From: JAUUZQ01 sp964538375
Lineage (GTDB): Bacteria; Bacteroidota; Bacteroidia; Bacteroidales; GCA-2748055
Direction: 5' to 3'
DNA: 64,000 nt
NCBI GenBank assembly: GCA_964538375.1
Contig: CAZIFQ010000009.1
Coordinates: 44,825-108,824 of the forward strand
The translations under genes and the position numbers were made by a program. This document shows, piece after piece, positions 9,208-17,609 of this stretch (positions are counted from its first letter, which is position 1; the number at the start of each line of letters is the position of its first letter). The notes below the pieces were generated by a model. That model was not told the origin of the DNA and did no database searches. It was given only the letters and a program-made list of their open reading frames with translations.

Positions 9208-12200
9208 ATTTATATTCCTCCCAATAATTGTCCCCGGGTTCAACTGGTGAAACGAAAAATTCAAAATGCATGGATTTCGCCGGTATGCTGTATTTTGCAT
9301 GTGTCTTTGCTCCCCATGAATCATCTCCACCTACACCTTTTTGCTTATGATTCAATGTAAGATAAATCTCATCGCTCTTCACCATGTCGGTAATATGCCT
9401 GGTATTTTCACTTTGACGTGAGAGTGTCTCTTTGCTGTAGTTCAGTGCAGAAAACTCAAAAACCGGCAAGCCGTGAATCATCAATCCATACCCATCTTTA
9501 TCCTTTAGAACAAGCCATCTCACATCAGTCTTGTTTCCATTCTCCTGGGGAGCAGAGTAGGGTACAAACTGCTCTTCCACCGTGCTTGTATATTGTCCAA
9601 CCAGGGCTGAAGTATTTCTGTCGATATAGTTCTCGTGTGGTCCTCTCCCAAAATATTCTAAGCCAGTGTAGTCCTTCGCAATCTTCATCTCCAATCCAAA
9701 GGCAGGAAGTTCCGGATAGGCGTCATCCTTTGATGGCAAATCAAGATTCAGTGTCACTCCCAGTTCTCCCTTCTGATTGATCACATAGGAAATATGCAAC
9801 TGCGAATGTTCCGTTGGACTATCATACCTTGCTATCAGCATCTCAATGGCTGAATCGTTAAAACTATGGAATCCTCTGAATACCAGGGAATCCGGATAAT
9901 CTTTCCAGAATGAACTTAGCTCGTCACCCTTATTACCAAAATCATTATCTGTAGGTGCTCTCCAGAAATTAGGAACGGGGCCTTCGACCAACATTTCTCG
10001 CCCACTAAAACTCATGGACTCCAAATACCCTGTTTCTCCGCTGAAGAAAAAAACATTGTCACCCGCTGTAATTGTCACACCACTGTTATCCGCAGTACTT
10101 TCAGGAAAATAATTTCCTTCCCCTATCCATTTCTTTGCCTTCTCTGATGGATCTTCTCCCTTTGAAATGGCAAATTGTGCAAATGCGATCTCATATCCTG
10201 CCGGTACAATCTTTTGTGCCGTCCGCGTTACAGCTGAGAAATTCAGAAAATATTCAGTATTCCGTTTTACCAGGTCCCTTGTCATGTCCAGATCAAAGAT
10301 TCCGTTCTCTCCCGCACCAAGTTTTGGAGAACGAATAGCCCCGGATTCAACGATATTCCCATTGGAAACGATCTCCCACTTGATATCAATTCCCTCGAGT
10401 GAAATGAAGTCATATTTATTTATGATCTCGATTTTATTGCTGTAAAAAGGCACCGGTTTGAATCCGATATATTGGTATACCTTCTTCACCTCTTTCAAAG
10501 CCGGATGTGGTGTACGATCCGGATCTACCAATCCATTCATACAAAAATTACTATCTGAAGGCACATCCGCAGGACCAAAATCGCCTCCATACGCCCAATA
10601 GCTCCTGCCATCATCCAGGGTTTTCTTTATGCCCTGGTCAACCCAATCCCAAATAAAAGCACCCTGCAGCTGATCATGCGATTCGATGGCATCCCAGTAG
10701 TCCTGAAGGTTTCCTGTGCTATTACCCATAGAGTGTGCATACTCACACTGAATCAATGGTTTGTCCTGGATCGTCTCAGCATATGCCAACATTTCCGGTA
10801 TGCTGGAGTACATCGGACAGAATATGTCGGTGTTTCTTCCCCCCTCTGCTCGCTCGTAATGTACCGGGCGACTTTGATCTTTGCTCTTGATCCAGTCGTA
10901 GGTAGCATCAAAACAGATACCATCACCGGCTTCATTACCCAACGACCAGATAATAACTGATGGATGGTTCTTATCCCTCTCCACCATCCTGATGGTACGA
11001 TCGAGATGAGATTTAACAAAACGTGAATCATTGCCCAGTGTTTTATCCGGCGCATATCCCATGCCATGGGATTCAATATTTGCTTCATCAATTACATAAA
11101 TTCCATATTCATCACACAACTCATACCAATGAGGATCATTAGGGTAGTGAGATGTTCTTACTGCGTTGATGTTATTCAACTTCATCAATTTAATATCCTC
11201 TAGCATAGATTCCACGCTCACAACGTGTCCCTCAATCGGATCATGCTCATGTCTGTTCACACCCTTCAGGAGAATCGGCTTACCATTAACTTGTAGTTGA
11301 CCATACCTGATTTCTGATGTTCGGAATCCAATCTTTGAAGATACCGTCTCAAGTAACTGACCGTTTGAGTCTGTCAGCGTAATCAGCAGGGTATACAAAT
11401 TGGGTGCCTCAGCACTCCATCGATCAACTGCTTCAAAAACCGAATAGAAGTTTACCGGGACTGTTTTACCCGGTTTTACGTTTATTGCCTGCTTATCTTC
11501 CCACATACTTTCATGACTGACATTGTCAAACAGCTTCGCCTCAACATTGACTAATTCATCTGTAATGTTTCCTATTCCACCAATCCATACATCAAGATCC
11601 AGCTGCCCATCCCTGTAATTATTTACAAGTGAAGATTTGCAGAAGTAATCCCTGACTTGAACCCCTGGTCTCGCTTCGAGATACACATCTCTCTCAATAC
11701 CACTTATTCTCCAAAAGTCCTGGCACTCCAGCCATGAACCATCTGACCAGCGATATACCTCAACAGCGAGCATATTTTTTCCCGTTTTGATATATTTACT
11801 AATGTTGAATTCAGCGGGTGTTTTACTGCCCTGGCTATACCCCACTTTCTCTCCGTTTACCCATAAATAAAAAGCAGATTTCACGGCCCCAAAATGGATG
11901 AACACCTGTTTGTCTATCCATGCTTTAGGAATGGAAAAATTCCTCCTGAAACTTCCCACCGGATTATGATCTGCCGGGACTAGTGGTGGAACTGGATTAT
12001 TTGTCCATTCATAGGGAATATTCACATATATAGGAACACCAAACCCTTTCAACTCCCAATTGGATGGTACTTTAATGTTATCCCATTTTTTTACACTATA
12101 CGAGTATTTATAGAAATCTGAAGGACGGTTAGCCGGATTATCTGAATACCTGAATTTCCATGTTCCATTGAGAGATACAAAATTATTCGATCCGGACTCA

Positions 12201-12367
12201 TCTCCCTTCATGGCCAATTCTTCGTTTTCATAAGAAAAACTTGTGGAATGAGGATTTTCCCTGTTTACCTGGACAACATCTGTGTCCTGCCATTCGGGTA
12301 AGTGCTGTGCCATCACCTGGAAAAACAAAAGTGAGACTAGCACACTGAATATTTGTCTGTAGTTCAT
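9206..12367 (-). CDS. LacZ-type GH2 beta-galactosidase, exported
   Basis: The frame is open from 12454, but Met at 12367 is the better start because it opens a clean signal peptide (MNYRQIFSVLVSLLFFQVMAQ); this gives 1053 residues, close to E. coli LacZ in length. Domains: sugar-binding sandwich (about 50-230), Ig-like (230-345), TIM barrel (345-640), second Ig-like, and the C-terminal Bgal_small_N beta-sandwich (about 770-1050). The acid/base is Glu479 (IIWSLGNEAGDG) and the nucleophile is Glu542 (PLIQCEYAHSMGN). It hydrolyses terminal beta-galactosides, probably in the periplasm. It follows the sugar-kinase gene (83 bp gap from this start), which ties it to the glycan-salvage run. Confidence 0.92.
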   Translation of the reverse strand: MNYRQIFSVLVSLLFFQVMAQHLPEWQDTDVVQVNRENPHSTSFSYENEELAMKGDESGSNNFVSLNGTWKFRYSDNPANRPSDFYKYSYSVKKWDNIKVPSNWELKGFGVPIYVNIPYEWTNNPVPPLVPADHNPVGSFRRNFSIPKAWIDKQVFIHFGAVKSAFYLWVNGEKVGYSQGSKTPAEFNISKYIKTGKNMLAVEVYRWSDGSWLECQDFWRISGIERDVYLEARPGVQVRDYFCKSSLVNNYRDGQLDLDVWIGGIGNITDELVNVEAKLFDNVSHESMWEDKQAINVKPGKTVPVNFYSVFEAVDRWSAEAPNLYTLLITLTDSNGQLLETVSSKIGFRTSEIRYGQLQVNGKPILLKGVNRHEHDPIEGHVVSVESMLEDIKLMKLNNINAVRTSHYPNDPHWYELCDEYGIYVIDEANIESHGMGYAPDKTLGNDSRFVKSHLDRTIRMVERDKNHPSVIIWSLGNEAGDGICFDATYDWIKSKDQSRPVHYERAEGGRNTDIFCPMYSSIPEMLAYAETIQDKPLIQCEYAHSMGNSTGNLQDYWDAIESHDQLQGAFIWDWVDQGIKKTLDDGRSYWAYGGDFGPADVPSDSNFCMNGLVDPDRTPHPALKEVKKVYQYIGFKPVPFYSNKIEIINKYDFISLEGIDIKWEIVSNGNIVESGAIRSPKLGAGENGIFDLDMTRDLVKRNTEYFLNFSAVTRTAQKIVPAGYEIAFAQFAISKGEDPSEKAKKWIGEGNYFPESTADNSGVTITAGDNVFFFSGETGYLESMSFSGREMLVEGPVPNFWRAPTDNDFGNKGDELSSFWKDYPDSLVFRGFHSFNDSAIEMLIARYDSPTEHSQLHISYVINQKGELGVTLNLDLPSKDDAYPELPAFGLEMKIAKDYTGLEYFGRGPHENYIDRNTSALVGQYTSTVEEQFVPYSAPQENGNKTDVRWLVLKDKDGYGLMIHGLPVFEFSALNYSKETLSRQSENTRHITDMVKSDEIYLTLNHKQKGVGGDDSWGAKTHAKYSIPAKSMHFEFFVSPVEPGDNYWEEYK

Positions 12368-12450
12368 CGTTGAGGTAGTTAAATGCGCCTGTTTAGTAAA
12401 ATAATAATTCCTTTTTCGAAGATAGAAAAAATGAAGGACATGAACTTCTC

Positions 12451-13524
12451 TCACATTAAGAATTCACTTTCAAGGTCTAGCTGGCACTTCATAAGTGCAA
12501 ATTGGGCGCGGGCTCGCACGAAATTGTGCTCCGGATATGCAGTTTTATAATACGCATCATCGTCCAGGTAATCGCTGAGAAACCGCACTCCCTGCATGTA
12601 AGTAAATACCCCGGGAGCTCTGTGTAAGATTGAGAGTTCATCCTTAGTCAGGTAGTCCCTGGCTATAGACAAAAAGCCATTGGCAAATCCACGAAATATA
12701 TCGATGTTAAATCCAATTTTGCTAATATCGGGTTCATCTTCAGGAGCTGTACTGGCGCATGTGCGCAGGGCATCTCCAAAATCGTACCAACTGTATCCCT
12801 TCATGACAGTATCAAGATCAATCATACAGGTAACTTTTCGATTCTTATTGTAGAGGATATTATTGAACTTGGTATCATTATGGGTAATTCTCACCGGTAC
12901 ATCTCCATTTTCTGAAATATCATATACTTCCAATGCTGCTTCGGCCTGGTCTTTAGCTATCCTTATAAGTTTTTCCGCTTTCTTCAACCTCTCTTTTGAA
13001 GCTCTTTTAAGAGATTCTTCAAATTGATTCATCCTTCCCCTGAGATCCAGAAACTCCGGAATGGTATCTTGTATCTTCTCCGGATCCAGATCGGATAGTT
13101 GCGACTGGAACCTGGCAATGGCCACTCCTCCTTCATAGGCAACATCAGCATCTTCTGCTTGCTCAAATGCGATCTGTTCTTCAATTAAGTAAAGCATGCG
13201 CCAGTAACCCATTTCATCGTCTCCGATCCAGCTCTTCCCATCAGGAGTGTAATAAAGAACAATACCATTCTCTTTTGGATTTAAATTGGCCGCCTGGTTT
13301 TTTCTACTGATATTTTCCGTTACCAACTCCATGTTCTGCATCAACACAGGAATATCCTTAAATACAAAATGATTCATCTTTTGCAGGATCAGCGCCGGCT
13401 CACCTTCTACCTGTTGATCAACTCGATAGGTGTCGTGGATATGTCCAGATCCAAAAGCGCTAACCTGGCATTCTTCAGAATTGATGCCAAATGACTCAAG
13501 AACTTTATGTACAATAGGTTCCAT
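12451..13524 (-). CDS. APH-fold sugar kinase (N-acetylhexosamine kinase-like)
   Basis: The 357-residue protein has an aminoglycoside-phosphotransferase/choline-kinase fold. The catalytic loop is ITHNDTKFNNILY (His215, Asn216, Asp217) and the metal-binding motif is CMIDLDTVMKG (Asp236, Asp238), followed by YDFGDALRT. The HNDTKxNN and IDLDT-DFGDA pattern is that of NahK-type N-acetylhexosamine 1-kinases rather than antibiotic phosphotransferases. The likely reaction is ATP-dependent phosphorylation of N-acetylgalactosamine or N-acetylglucosamine at C1; this is inferred from motif and context. It lies 3 bp downstream of a sugar-phosphate nucleotidyltransferase and upstream of a beta-galactosidase. 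Confidence 0.75.
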   Translation of the reverse strand: MEPIVHKVLESFGINSEECQVSAFGSGHIHDTYRVDQQVEGEPALILQKMNHFVFKDIPVLMQNMELVTENISRKNQAANLNPKENGIVLYYTPDGKSWIGDDEMGYWRMLYLIEEQIAFEQAEDADVAYEGGVAIARFQSQLSDLDPEKIQDTIPEFLDLRGRMNQFEESLKRASKERLKKAEKLIRIAKDQAEAALEVYDISENGDVPVRITHNDTKFNNILYNKNRKVTCMIDLDTVMKGYSWYDFGDALRTCASTAPEDEPDISKIGFNIDIFRGFANGFLSIARDYLTKDELSILHRAPGVFTYMQGVRFLSDYLDDDAYYKTAYPEHNFVRARAQFALMKCQLDLESEFLM

Positions 13525-13527
13525 TTT

Positions 13528-14424
13528 TTAGCTCCAGAGTGGAGAAGGATAAGTTCCGTCTTCAACAAGCTTGTTCACCATTGACAGCACTCCTGGTCTG
13601 TCTGCCTGGTATGTCACCCCAAACCATGATTCCGGAGTACCCAGTACGTAAAAGCTGCTCTCCCCTGCCTTGATCAATATATCGGCCACATAGGGAATAA
13701 AAAACTCTGCTTTGGCGCTGTTGATATTTTCTTTGATATATATTTCGAATTGAGCATCCATTTGATCAAATATATCCGGCATAAAACCAAAAAGATTCAT
13801 GGATACTTTAACATCCGGAAAAAGGGTATGTCTTGATCCATCCTCATCTTCATAATAGATTTCCTCCTTGCTGAATATCTTTGTTCGCTCCACAATTTTT
13901 GTGAGCATTCCCTCTCCGTCCACTTCACAAACACCACGAGCAACAGAGCCGTGTTCAGTAACAGTCTTTGAAAGTGTGAAACCAACCATCGCATATTTAC
14001 CCGCTCTACTGCTAACCAAAAAATCATGCATTACGCGGTATGATTCTCTTCCGTAGAAATCATCTGCATTGATCACTGCAAAGGGTTCCTTAATTACATC
14101 TTTGGCCATCATCACAGCATGGGCTGTCCCCCATGGTTTCTTGCGTTCCCCGGGAACTGTAAATCCTGCCGGAACATTTTTGACATCCTGTATCACATAT
14201 TCCACTTCCAGGTCAGCAGGAAATTTCTTCAGGTAACTTTCTGCAAAATCCTTCTCCATTGCGGGAGATATTACAAATACAATTTTCCCAAAACCCGCCC
14301 TCAGGGCGTCGTAAATGGAATAATCGGTGATTGTTTCTCCTGATGGTCCAAACTGGTCTGTCTGCTTATTACCTCCGTATCTGCTTCCCATTCCGGCTGC
14401 CAAAATTAAAAGGGTTGGTTTCAT
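13528..14424 (-). CDS. Sugar-phosphate nucleotidyltransferase
   Basis: The 298-residue protein opens with the nucleotide-binding signature LLILAAGMGSRYGG and contains FAVINADDFYG, the metal-binding Asp region of the NTP_transferase fold. The usual PK after the glycine-rich loop is replaced by a NKQTDQFGPSGE stretch, typical of a Bacteroidota subgroup. It should transfer UMP or another NMP to a sugar 1-phosphate to make an NDP-sugar. The kinase gene begins 3 bp after its stop, so the pair very likely works in sequence: sugar to sugar-1-phosphate to NDP-sugar. It is the first gene of the minus-strand glycan run. The specific sugar is not visible in the sequence. Confidence 0.8.
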   Translation of the reverse strand: MKPTLLILAAGMGSRYGGNKQTDQFGPSGETITDYSIYDALRAGFGKIVFVISPAMEKDFAESYLKKFPADLEVEYVIQDVKNVPAGFTVPGERKKPWGTAHAVMMAKDVIKEPFAVINADDFYGRESYRVMHDFLVSSRAGKYAMVGFTLSKTVTEHGSVARGVCEVDGEGMLTKIVERTKIFSKEEIYYEDEDGSRHTLFPDVKVSMNLFGFMPDIFDQMDAQFEIYIKENINSAKAEFFIPYVADILIKAGESSFYVLGTPESWFGVTYQADRPGVLSMVNKLVEDGTYPSPLWS

Positions 14425-14488
14425 GTTTGATTTTATAAGTTCAAGGCAAAATTAATTATTATAATAAATTTTAAAAATCGAAATCTTA

Positions 14489-14510
14489 GAAACGCGATTT
14501 ATCGCGTCTC
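14489..14510. repeat. GAAACGCGAT/ATCGCGTCTC palindrome
   Basis: Arms GAAACGCGAT and ATCGCGTCTC pair around a 2-base TT spacer with a single G-T type mismatch. It lies downstream of nothing obvious and upstream of the nucleotidyltransferase gene on the minus strand. The AGACGCG core recurs in a second palindrome at 47420-47440 near dnaN, so this is probably a dispersed palindromic repeat rather than a gene-specific operator. Confidence 0.5.
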
Positions 14511-14605
14511 AATATCATGATAATAATTTCGGTATTTGATATTAAACGTATTGATATTTGCTGTTTCACTAAAAAATGTGATTAATTTTATATCTCTTTG
14601 CAACT

Positions 14606-14650
14606 AATAAATACTGGGCATTCGGCACTGCATACTGGGCGCTGCCCACC
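14606..14650. repeat. Degenerate GGCAC/CTGGGC-rich intergenic repeat, copy 2
   Basis: A tract of alternating words ACTGGGC, CGGCACTG, ACTGGGC, GCTGCCCACC lies just upstream of the TtcA-like gene. It resembles the tracts at 9157-9207 and 15450-15500 in word content but is more divergent. No coding potential or clear hairpin terminator is seen. Confidence 0.4.
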
Positions 14651-14664
14651 ATGTACTCAAAACT

Positions 14665-15450
14665 TTGAAGCAAGATATAATTTGCAATATCAAAATGAAC
14701 GAAGCTGAAAAGAAGAAAACTACTGAGAAGATTTTTAAAAAAATCTGTCGCAAGACCGGGGTGATACTTCGTGACCATGATATGGTGAAAGAAGGTGACC
14801 ATATACTTATTGGTTTGTCAGGTGGTAAAGATTCCATGATTCTTGCAGAAGCGATGGCGGAAAGAAAGAGGGCTCTTCCTTTTGACTTCAAGGTCTCAGC
14901 TGCGCATATTGATATTACTAATGTTGGATACAAGTCAGATCAGAAAGAACTGGAAAGCTTCTGTAAGGCGCTGGATATAGATTTTATCTACAAGTCATCA
15001 GAGATTGAGATTGATGAAGAAAGCAAGAAAGCTGTCTGCTTTACTTGTTCATGGAACAGGAGAAAGATGCTGTTTCACCTGGCCAGGGAATTGGGCTGCA
15101 ACAAGCTGGCCCTGGGTCATCACAGGTACGATGCCGTGGAGACCATGTTAATGAATATGATCTACCATGGATCAATTAGCTCCATTCCATATAAACTAAG
15201 CATGTTTGATGGGGAGTTAATTCTTATACGACCGTTGCTCGACCTTGATGAAAACCTACTGGAAGAATATGCAAAGCTGCGATCTTATGGCTTTGAAAAA
15301 GCAGAATGTCCATATGAATCCAAAAACAAAAGGGACAAGGTCAGGAAATTGATAAAGGAAATTGAAAAACTACACGGCAAGGGAACGTATAATATATTTC
15401 ATTCGATGGATAAGATCTTTGAAGAATATTTACCTGGTAAAAAGCACTGA
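14665..15450 (+). CDS. ttcA: TtcA-family tRNA cytidine 2-thiolation enzyme
   Basis: A 261-residue PP-loop ATPase. The ATP pyrophosphatase loop is LIGLSGGKDSM (about residues 48-58), the paired cysteines are in CFTCSWNRR (about 121-124), and the family motif GHHRYDAVETMLMN follows. This is the architecture of TtcA, which uses an iron-sulfur cluster held by cysteines to thiolate C32 of tRNAs. The GHHR-D-ET motif fits TtcA better than TilS or TtuA, but several Bacteroidota paralogues exist. An alternative start is Met11 (14695), which loses nothing conserved. The gene stands alone between two degenerate intergenic repeats. Confidence 0.75.
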   Translation: MKQDIICNIKMNEAEKKKTTEKIFKKICRKTGVILRDHDMVKEGDHILIGLSGGKDSMILAEAMAERKRALPFDFKVSAAHIDITNVGYKSDQKELESFCKALDIDFIYKSSEIEIDEESKKAVCFTCSWNRRKMLFHLARELGCNKLALGHHRYDAVETMLMNMIYHGSISSIPYKLSMFDGELILIRPLLDLDENLLEEYAKLRSYGFEKAECPYESKNKRDKVRKLIKEIEKLHGKGTYNIFHSMDKIFEEYLPGKKH

Positions 15451-15500
15451 TCACCCGGCACCGGGCACGAAATACTACTCACTGCTCACTCTCTACCTCC
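15450..15500. repeat. Degenerate GGCAC/CACT-rich intergenic repeat, copy 3
   Basis: The tract CCGGCACCGGGCAC followed by ACTACTCACTGCTCACTCTC begins right at the ttcA stop and runs into the end of the recombinase-like gene. It matches the word order of the copy at 9157-9207 (GGCACC, then ACTACTCACT, then TCACT). Confidence 0.5.
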
Positions 15501-16674
15501 TGTCAAACTTTTCCATCTCCCTTTTTGCCATCTCTTGTTTGAGAATCTTAATGCGGCGATCGTTGCTGACACCGGTATAGCTGGCTATTATCTCAGCAGG
15601 TATATCAAGGTTCAAAGCATTCATAATAAAGGTCAGAATGCCAACTCCCGCGGTAATTGAATCTGATTTTTTACCTAATCCTGACTCCCGGGCTATCATC
15701 CGGGTATATTTATTCAAGGTCACCATGCTCATTACCGGCAGGGCAGCATTGTTTCGATAATACTTGTTTTCGTACTTTGTTACGATCTGCTTAGCAAAAT
15801 TATTCAGGGGAACGATTCTCGTTTTTGCAGACTGCCTGTTTATAATAATCCGATTCTCAAACACGTGTTCCTTTTTCAATGTCTGCAATTCGCTGAAACG
15901 AATTCCCGTAAAACAAATGAAGCAGAAAATATCTCTTGCTCTTTGCTGTTTTGGTTCCTCAAGAGACAAGTTGAATATACGCAGCAATTCTTCCCATTCC
16001 AGAAAAACTTCGTGTTCTTTAGACAAGCTATTAACAGGATCATCCTTTAACTCCTTGTAGAAATTTTTGTAGTCAGTAAAAATATTGTAACGCTGTTTTG
16101 TGGCCCAGTTCAGGAACCACACAATAGTATTCACTGCCTTAAGAGTGGTTGATTCACTATTGCCTCTTTCCTTATAGAAATTTTTGAATTTTTCCAGGAA
16201 TTTCGCATCCATTTGCCTGAAATCTAATTCCAGACTATATTCAGCTTCAAATTCTTTCAGATGCTTATATATCGTTCTTACTTTGCTGTAAGTGGCTTTG
16301 CTCCAGCGTAAGCTGCCATCTTCCATGAAGAGGAAGAACACATCAAAGTAGCCCCTTGAAAACTGGGGTTTCAGTTGCTTATATGCCTCCCTGAAAGAAG
16401 CAAGATCCGGATTATCCATATGACTGATGGATTGCCATGCGGCTATAGCTGTTTGCCTCATATTTTCAAGCCATGAATTCAGCACCCTGGCATCCGGATA
16501 CTCGGCTCTCACTTTTTGTCCTTCGGCATCCCACCAATGCACGTCAATTTTCTTCCCGCTGGAGATCAACGCTCTTTTCCCATGAAAGGACACAGTCATA
16601 AAAATGGGCCGGTCTCCCATGAGTAGCAGCCCATCCTCCCCTTTTCTCTTTTCTATGTAAAACCTGGTTCGCAT
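15493..16674 (-). CDS. Tyrosine-recombinase-fold protein with catalytic residues missing
   Basis: The 393-residue protein has the layout of Bacteroidota phage/transposon integrases: an N-terminal arm-binding domain (about 1-90), a SAM-like core-binding domain (about 105-205) and a catalytic-domain fold (about 220-390). Box I arginine is present (CFICFTGIRFSEL, Arg259) and a lysine is near the beta-hairpin (SAKTRIVPL, Lys284). The region that should carry the HxxR box reads SITAGVGILTFIMNALNLD, the LGH motif is replaced by SYTGVS, and no tyrosine stands where the nucleophile should be (DRRIKILKQ). The fold therefore looks conserved while strand-exchange chemistry is lost. No att-like repeat or linked mobile cargo is visible. 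It may be a DNA-binding protein derived from an integrase. Confidence 0.75.
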   Translation of the reverse strand: MRTRFYIEKRKGEDGLLLMGDRPIFMTVSFHGKRALISSGKKIDVHWWDAEGQKVRAEYPDARVLNSWLENMRQTAIAAWQSISHMDNPDLASFREAYKQLKPQFSRGYFDVFFLFMEDGSLRWSKATYSKVRTIYKHLKEFEAEYSLELDFRQMDAKFLEKFKNFYKERGNSESTTLKAVNTIVWFLNWATKQRYNIFTDYKNFYKELKDDPVNSLSKEHEVFLEWEELLRIFNLSLEEPKQQRARDIFCFICFTGIRFSELQTLKKEHVFENRIIINRQSAKTRIVPLNNFAKQIVTKYENKYYRNNAALPVMSMVTLNKYTRMIARESGLGKKSDSITAGVGILTFIMNALNLDIPAEIIASYTGVSNDRRIKILKQEMAKREMEKFDRR

Positions 16675-16826
16675 TACATACGAATTTACAATATTATATT
16701 ATTATTAAAAAGCTAATTATTAACATATTTTACGGAGTTAAATACTCCATATTTGTATGAAGCATGAATAGAAGGAGAGAAATGGAAAGAAGGAGAGAAG
16801 TCCACTACGTTCGTGTGAGAATTCCC

Positions 16827-16834
16827 TATCTTTG
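16827..16834 (+). promoter_or_regulatory. -7 promoter element TATCTTTG
   Basis: A perfect match to the Bacteroidota TAnnTTTG -7 box, ending 4 bp before the ATG at 16839. This placement decides the start of the MnmC-like gene and implies a leaderless or nearly leaderless mRNA. A clear -33 TTTG is not obvious. Confidence 0.6.
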
Positions 16835-16838
16835 TCTC

Positions 16839-17528
16839 ATGATACGCAGCATCAGGCAAACTGAAGATGGATCCAGCACAATATACGTGGAAGAATTGAA
16901 TGAGCATTATCATTCCACTCATGGCGCCATTGCTGAATCGAAACACATCTTTATCGATACTGCGTTTAATTTCTGTGAGAAAAAGGAATTGCGCGTATTA
17001 GAAATTGGATTTGGAACGGGTCTGAATGCTTTTTTGACCTGTCTTGAAGCCACAAATCAAAATCGCAGGGTTCATTACCATGCCATTGAAAAGTATCCGC
17101 TGACCCTGGATGAAGCCATGCTTTTAAATTATGATGCCCTGCTTGAGAATCAGGGTATATCGATCCTTGATTTTCATCGTACGCCTTGGGAAGAGAGCAG
17201 TCGTATCGTCCCTTCTTTCATTCTTCACAAGGAAAAATCTGATTTACTGGAAATGAAGGCAGTAGGTCCCTTTGATGTCATTTACTTTGATGCTTTTGCA
17301 CCGGATGTTCAGCCGGAATTATGGAGTGCCGAAGTATTTGAAAATATCGCAAAACTAACTGCACCGGAAGGCATTCTTACTACCTATTCAGTAAAAGGAG
17401 ATGTAAAAAGAGCGCTTAGAACTGCAGGATTCATTGTAAAAAGAATACCGGGACCGAAAGGTAAAAGGCAGATATTGAGAGCGATAAAAAGTCTAAATAC
17501 AAACTCCCAAATATATAAGCAATATTAA
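16839..17528 (+). CDS. MnmC-like SAM-dependent methyltransferase (DUF752 type)
   Basis: The frame is open from 16764, but the 25 residues before Met at 16839 are arginine-rich and unlike the family. A TATCTTTG promoter box sits just before this ATG, so I take 16839, giving 229 residues. Motifs: EHYHSTHGAIAESKHIFI, SAM motif I LEIGFGTGLNAF, IYFDAFAPDVQPELW, and LTTYSVKGDVKRALRTAGF followed by GPKGKRQILRA. These match the methyltransferase half of MnmC, which makes 5-methylaminomethyl-2-thiouridine at the tRNA wobble position. The FAD-dependent oxidase half is absent, as in many bacteria with stand-alone MnmC2-like proteins. The extreme 3' end overlaps a long inverted repeat (17503-17547). Confidence 0.78.
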   Translation: MIRSIRQTEDGSSTIYVEELNEHYHSTHGAIAESKHIFIDTAFNFCEKKELRVLEIGFGTGLNAFLTCLEATNQNRRVHYHAIEKYPLTLDEAMLLNYDALLENQGISILDFHRTPWEESSRIVPSFILHKEKSDLLEMKAVGPFDVIYFDAFAPDVQPELWSAEVFENIAKLTAPEGILTTYSVKGDVKRALRTAGFIVKRIPGPKGKRQILRAIKSLNTNSQIYKQY

Positions 17529-17547
17529 TTGCAATACATTTGGGAGT
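17503..17547. repeat. Inverted repeat across the end of the methyltransferase gene
   Basis: Perfect 10-bp arms ACTCCCAAAT (17503-17512) and ATTTGGGAGT (17538-17547), with an inner 5-bp pair GCAAT/ATTGC. The stop codon lies inside the loop region. There is no following T tract, so it is not a classical terminator; it could protect the mRNA 3' end or terminate in either direction. Confidence 0.55.
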
Positions 17548-17609
17548 CTGGCGCTCCACATTTCTATTAATATATGAATAGATGCGTACTTCCTGCCTGG
17601 TTTCCTGCT

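Noticed and set aside
12368..12454. Extended start of the beta-galactosidase at 12454
   Set aside because: The extra 29 residues are basic and aromatic and would hide the signal peptide that begins at 12367.
12451..13524. Aminoglycoside resistance phosphotransferase
   Set aside because: Only the fold matches; the HNDTKFNN and IDLDT motifs and the sugar-metabolism neighbours point to a hexosamine kinase.
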